From NCBI GenBank assembly GCA_016720465.1, contig JADKKO010000004.1, positions 1,302,001 through 1,366,000 of the forward strand: a stretch of DNA of 64,000 nt. Reading direction: 5' to 3'. Both the position numbers and the translations under genes were made by a program. The stretch comes from Holophagaceae bacterium. GTDB taxonomy: Bacteria > Acidobacteriota > Holophagae > Holophagales > Holophagaceae. Each line of letters begins with the position of its first letter. Position 1 is the first letter of the stretch. Positions 60,589 through 64,000 of the stretch are shown in pieces. The notes beneath the pieces were generated by a model that was given only the letters and a program-made list of their open reading frames with translations, searched no databases and was not told the DNA's origin.

Positions 60589-61581
60589 TCACCGGTTCAA
60601 AACGGCGGGCGGGACTCCCCGTTGGGCGAGGATGGGATCCAGCACGGATGGGTGCTCATAGCGGCAACGGCCAGGCTCGCAATGGCGGAGACCTTCAGAG
60701 GAGTACTTCGCGTACCCGTCGGCGAAGATGGTGACCACGGTCTTGCACCTGCCCTGGAGCTGTTTGGCGGCGAGGAAGTTGGCGCCGGAGGAGATGCCTA
60801 CACAGAACCCGTGGGTCTCACCGAGCCACTTCGCGGCCTCCCGCGCATCGTCGCCGGGGATCCGGATGACCTCGCTGATGATGGGATTCAATCCTCCCAG
60901 GCCATCACCGGCGATCGCAGGGATGAACCCGTCGCCGATGCCGTAGATGGGGTGGGGTCCGGCGGGGCCGCCGCTCATGACCGCCGATTCAGTGGGTTCG
61001 ACAGCCACCACGAGGACTCGCGGATTCGCTTCACGGATCGCCTGCGCCACGCCGACCAGGGTTCCGCCGGTGCCCACGCCCGCCACAAAGGCATTGGGAA
61101 GTCCCATGCCTTCCGCCTCAAGCTGCGCCAGGATTTCCCTTCCGGTGGTTTCCCGGTGGCAGTCCACGTTCAAGGGATTCGCAAACTGGTCTGAAGTGAA
61201 GGCGCCCCGTTCCGCCACGATCCGGTCGCGCACCGCCGCAGCCTCGGCGAAGCTGCCTTCCTTCGAAGAAAGCACCAGTTCGGCGCCGAGGGCCCGGATC
61301 ACGTCCTTGCGCTCTTCCGTCATGTTCTCCGGCATTACGATCGTGACTTTATAGCCCCTGGCCCGGCCGAAATAGGCCAGGGCGATGCCGGTGTTGCCGC
61401 TGGTCGCTTCAATGATCTCCATGCCGGGCCTGAGCAGGCCGAGTTCCTCGCTTCTTTCAATGATGTAGCGGGCGATCCGGTCCTTCACGCTCCCGGTCGG
61501 ATTGGTGCATTCCAGCTTGGCCCAGATCCCGTCCACAAGGATGAGCGGCGTCCTGCCCACCTCGGTCATGCGCTGATCCAT
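60589..61581 (-). CDS. cysK: Cysteine synthase family PLP enzyme
   Basis: A 330-residue member of the O-acetylserine sulfhydrylase family. The PLP lysine is K33 in 'NPTGSVKDRIARYI', followed by the substrate loop 'TSGNTGIALAY' and the phosphate-binding 'GVGTGGTLVGVA'. It makes cysteine from O-acetylserine and sulfide, although cystathionine beta-synthase-type activity cannot be excluded. The C-terminus has an extra tail with 'HCEPGRCRYEH'. The ATG at 61581 has a G-rich ribosome site; the frame upstream to 61650 has no family match. Confidence 0.88.
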   Translation of the reverse strand: MDQRMTEVGRTPLILVDGIWAKLECTNPTGSVKDRIARYIIERSEELGLLRPGMEIIEATSGNTGIALAYFGRARGYKVTIVMPENMTEERKDVIRALGAELVLSSKEGSFAEAAAVRDRIVAERGAFTSDQFANPLNVDCHRETTGREILAQLEAEGMGLPNAFVAGVGTGGTLVGVAQAIREANPRVLVVAVEPTESAVMSGGPAGPHPIYGIGDGFIPAIAGDGLGGLNPIISEVIRIPGDDAREAAKWLGETHGFCVGISSGANFLAAKQLQGRCKTVVTIFADGYAKYSSEGLRHCEPGRCRYEHPSVLDPILAQRGVPPAVLNR

Positions 61582-61820
61582 CGGATGCCCCCCGCCATGC
61601 CAAACCACTGAAGGAGATTGGAGAAGCCGCCGCACGAAGGGTGGCTCCACAAGTCTGAGGCCTCCCTGGGTTATGGATGCGGGGTTGTGACGATTCGCAC
61701 CCCCCGGCGCAGGGAACGGGACGAGGTTCCGTTCGGGAGTGGATTCTGTTTTTTCACAGGTGTTCCCTTGCCAATCGGGCCCCGCTGGATCATCCTTCCA
61801 GAACTTTTTGAGGAGGAACC

Positions 61821-62354
61821 ATGCGTCTGCCCGCCCTGTTTTTTGCTTTTTCGACCATCCTGGGCGCCCAGGAACCGCCCATGCCCAAACCGACCCCCCA
61901 CCACCTGGCCATGAAGTCCTTGGAAGGCACCTGGGATGCGGTGGTGAAGATGCACATGGCGCCCGGAAAGCCCCCCATGGAATCCAAGGGTGTTGAAGTG
62001 AACAAGCTGGTTCTGGGCGGGCTGTGGATCCAGTCGGAGTTCACCTCTGAGATGATGGGCGCACCCTTCGAGGGGCGCGGGCTGTTCGGCTACGACCCCG
62101 CCACGCACAAGCATGTGGGCACCTGGGTGGATTCCATGACCACCTCCATGGCGCTTTCCACGGGCACCTGCAAGAACGAGTGCAAGGAGATGACCTGCTT
62201 CTTCAAGGCTCCAGGGATGGACGGGAAGCCGGCCACGTTCAAGGAAGTCAGCGTCGAGAAGGATGCCGACCACCGCACCATGGCCATGTTCATCAAGGGC
62301 AAGGACGGAGCCTACCACCTCAATATGGAAATCGAGTACACGCGGAGGAAGTGA
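61821..62354 (+). CDS. Secreted DUF1579-family protein
   Basis: A 177-residue exported protein: signal peptide 'MRLPALFFAFSTILGAQEPP', then the DUF1579 pattern 'MKSLEGTWDAVVKMHMAPGKPP', 'VLGGLWIQSEFTSEMMGAPFEGRGLFGYDPATHKHVGTWVDSM'. The fold is a lipocalin-like beta-barrel; the function is unknown. TGAGGAGG gives a strong ribosome site before the ATG. It is followed by a small hairpin and then another exported protein. Confidence 0.85.
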   Translation: MRLPALFFAFSTILGAQEPPMPKPTPHHLAMKSLEGTWDAVVKMHMAPGKPPMESKGVEVNKLVLGGLWIQSEFTSEMMGAPFEGRGLFGYDPATHKHVGTWVDSMTTSMALSTGTCKNECKEMTCFFKAPGMDGKPATFKEVSVEKDADHRTMAMFIKGKDGAYHLNMEIEYTRRK

Positions 62355-62414
62355 ATATCGGCGGGTTGCGCCGGCTCGCCGGTCGGATGCTGGCGTTCGC
62401 CGATTCCAGGTTCA

Positions 62415-62430
62415 CCCCCGCAACCGGGGG
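62415..62430 (+). terminator. Possible weak terminator hairpin
   Basis: CCCCCG-CAAC-CGGGGG, a 6-bp GC stem with a tetraloop, followed by CTTTACCTT. The weak U-run makes termination uncertain. It may instead be an attenuating structure in the leader of the next gene. Confidence 0.35.
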
Positions 62431-62463
62431 CTTTACCTTGAAAAGGTCATCGCCGGAGTCCCC

Positions 62464-63849
62464 ATGCAAACCATTGCCCTTTCCATCCTTCACCGCTCCA
62501 AGGCCGCCCGGGTGGCCTTCGGATTAGCCGTCATCGGGCTCCCTTCGGCCGCCCAGGCCAAGGAACAGGTGCTTCTTTCCTTGAAGGACGCCAGGGGAAC
62601 AGAAGTCCAATCCTCGGGGTTCTCGCTCCCCAAGGCCATGAAGATCCATGTCTATGCCAAAGGCGGGAGCGTTGAAGAGGAACCCTACTTCGCCTATGGC
62701 TGGATCCTCGACGCCGCCACCCGCGAAGTCGTGTGGCAGATGGATGGCCGCACGGCTCGTGCGGAGGGGGTCTATCAGGTGGCGGACGCCTACCTCGACC
62801 TCCCGCAAGGCAGCTACGAGGCCTACTACACGCATCATGCGTATGGGCAAATGGGTTCGTTTTTCATGTCTTCGCCCCGGAACCTGGACCGCCGGCCAAG
62901 AAAAACCGGCGCGGACCAAGAGTATTCCCATGGGAAGTGGCTGCACCGGTTGTTCAGCGGCGGATCCAGAGGGCCTGGCGCCTGGGAGCGCCGTGTCGGG
63001 AACTATGGGATGGAGATCTACCTGCCCGCCCAGGAAGCGGGTTTGGCGCAGACCTTCAAAGCGCCCCTGAACTGGAAGAACGAATTCATTGCCCTGGTTC
63101 CGGACAAGGACCGCGGCCGCTGGAATGCTTCCTTCCATGCCCGCCGGGCCGTGACCCTGCATGTCTACGCGCAGGGGGAATACGCCGGGGATCATGAATT
63201 CGCAGATTACGGCTGGATCCTCGACGCCCGCACCCGGCGCCCGGTCTGGACGATGACCTCAGAGAAGGCCCAGTACGGGGGCGGCGAGAAAAAGAACCGC
63301 CGGCAGGTGGAGACCCTACAGCTTCCGCCCGGGGATTACATCGCCACCTATGTGACGGATGGTTCCCATTCCCCCTCCGACTGGAATGCGGCGCCGCCCT
63401 GCGATCCCCTCCGCTACGGACTGGTGCTCGCCCTACCCAAGGAGGGCGACCGGTCCCAGGTGGAGCTGGTGGCCGCCCCTGAGACGCCGCCGGTGCTCGC
63501 GGAACTGGTGCGCGTGGGAAACCACCAGAACGAGCGCAAGCCTTTCACCCTTTCGGTTCGGGCCAAGGTGCGCGTCTATGCCATCGGCGAGGGCCATGAC
63601 GATGAGCTGGCGGACACGGCCTGGATCGAGGACGGCCAGGGCAAGGCCGTCTGGTCCATGTCGGCCAAGAACACCCTGCACGCCGGCGGCGCAGAAAAAA
63701 ACCGCGTGGCGGATGAAGTGCTGGATCTACCCAAGGGTTCCTACACCCTCCGAGTCCGCACCGATGGCTCCCATGCCTACTCCCGGTGGAACGATTCAGC
63801 CCCCTGGGATGCTGAGCGCTACGGCGCGACGGTGTACGCGGTGAAATAG
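62464..63849 (+). CDS. Secreted protein with three copies of an unknown beta domain
   Basis: A 461-residue exported protein. The signal peptide ends 'IGLPSAAQA'. Three diverged repeats start at about residues 59, 230 and 367. Each has the pattern h-x-V-Y-A-x-G, then 'YGWILDA.TR..VW.M', then an 'L.LP.G.Y....TDGSH' strand pair; the third copy is degenerate in the middle (TAWIEDGQG). Copies 2 and 3 end with 'W(N)..PW/PCD...RYG', so those two are the closer pair. I know no named family. The repeats suggest sugar- or peptide-binding beta-sandwiches. GGAG lies upstream of the ATG at 62464. Confidence 0.7.
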   Translation: MQTIALSILHRSKAARVAFGLAVIGLPSAAQAKEQVLLSLKDARGTEVQSSGFSLPKAMKIHVYAKGGSVEEEPYFAYGWILDAATREVVWQMDGRTARAEGVYQVADAYLDLPQGSYEAYYTHHAYGQMGSFFMSSPRNLDRRPRKTGADQEYSHGKWLHRLFSGGSRGPGAWERRVGNYGMEIYLPAQEAGLAQTFKAPLNWKNEFIALVPDKDRGRWNASFHARRAVTLHVYAQGEYAGDHEFADYGWILDARTRRPVWTMTSEKAQYGGGEKKNRRQVETLQLPPGDYIATYVTDGSHSPSDWNAAPPCDPLRYGLVLALPKEGDRSQVELVAAPETPPVLAELVRVGNHQNERKPFTLSVRAKVRVYAIGEGHDDELADTAWIEDGQGKAVWSMSAKNTLHAGGAEKNRVADEVLDLPKGSYTLRVRTDGSHAYSRWNDSAPWDAERYGATVYAVK

Positions 63850-64000
63850 GGGTTACAGGCAAAGATCGCGATAGGCGCTGGCTGTGGATGGGTCTGATAA
63901 TATTTTTAAATAATTTGAATTAGTGATCAAATTTTATGACTAATATCACTTGGCCTCAGGCATCTGCGTTCCCCAGTAATATTTATCAAAAAATGGTTTG
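63850..64000. other. AT-rich non-coding end of the window
   Basis: About 150 bases with no open frame, AT-rich from about 63895 (runs of TAATATTTTTAAATAATTT). Likely an intergenic or promoter region; nothing more can be supported. Confidence 0.4.

Noticed and set aside
61582..61820. Riboswitch upstream of cysteine synthase
   Set aside because: No recognisable SAM-, cobalamin- or other riboswitch core was seen, and most of the gap belongs to the leader of the divergent DUF1579 gene.

Overview
This is a GC-rich chromosomal segment from a Gram-negative bacterium. Several traits fit Acidobacteriota, most likely a Holophagae/Geothrix-type genome: long tricorn-type S41 peptidases, an S46 dipeptidyl peptidase, a TonB receptor with a carboxypeptidase-regulatory domain, M56-TonB/BlaI pairs, TPR serine/threonine kinases and abundant SpoIIE phosphatases. 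The taxon is inferred from gene content, not from a marker sequence. No tRNA, rRNA or CRISPR array was recognised.

Layout. 1-8.1 kb: a DUF1573 protein and two glycosyltransferases (minus strand), then a PilR/NtrC-type sigma-54 activator, a pseudopilin with a candidate sigma-54 promoter and dyad, and the lipid-synthesis cluster yceD-rpmF-plsX-fabD. 8.2-15.2 kb: an alpha/beta hydrolase, a small secreted protein, an M28 peptidase, fabG translationally coupled to an RsbU-type phosphatase, and xseA. 15.2-24.3 kb: a tricorn-like S41 peptidase, a group II PLP decarboxylase, a FemAB-like acyltransferase, and an M56-TonB/BlaI pair. 24.7-32 kb: a MacA adaptor with two MacB-like permeases but no ATPase, a TonB-dependent receptor and an outer-membrane protein. 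32-40.6 kb: an S46 peptidase, arylamine N-acetyltransferase, a Ser/Thr kinase with TPRs, a CGNR regulator divergent from DinB, and a DksA-type zinc finger fused to a SpoIIE phosphatase. 40.6-43.8 kb: an AT-richer accessory islet with an orphan Rhs tip, its probable immunity lipoprotein and a 28-bp direct repeat. 43.8-48.8 kb: a second tricorn-like peptidase, a HEPN-like protein and gene debris. 48.8-64 kb: two TetR modules with near-identical operators, an Ig-like secreted protein, a DMT-type permease, cupin/DUF418, a P-loop protein, a glutamine synthetase, cysteine synthase, and two secreted proteins of unknown role.

The most unusual signal is non-coding. The long intergenic gaps carry modular palindromic elements. 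An outer inverted repeat is built from iterated ~9-mers (CCACAGATT or CCGCCAAGA) and surrounds a GC-rich hairpin core. In two copies of each of two sub-families the hairpin core is inverted relative to its flanks, and one stem shows a compensatory base change. A third copy has lost the hairpin. Three further palindromes made of other iterated 9-mers occur at 20.9, 47.3 and 58.9 kb. A second signal is a 13-bp AT-rich motif, TGCATAATATGCA, found three times exactly, in the same orientation, inside unrelated genes between 14.3 and 20.0 kb, with two variants nearby.
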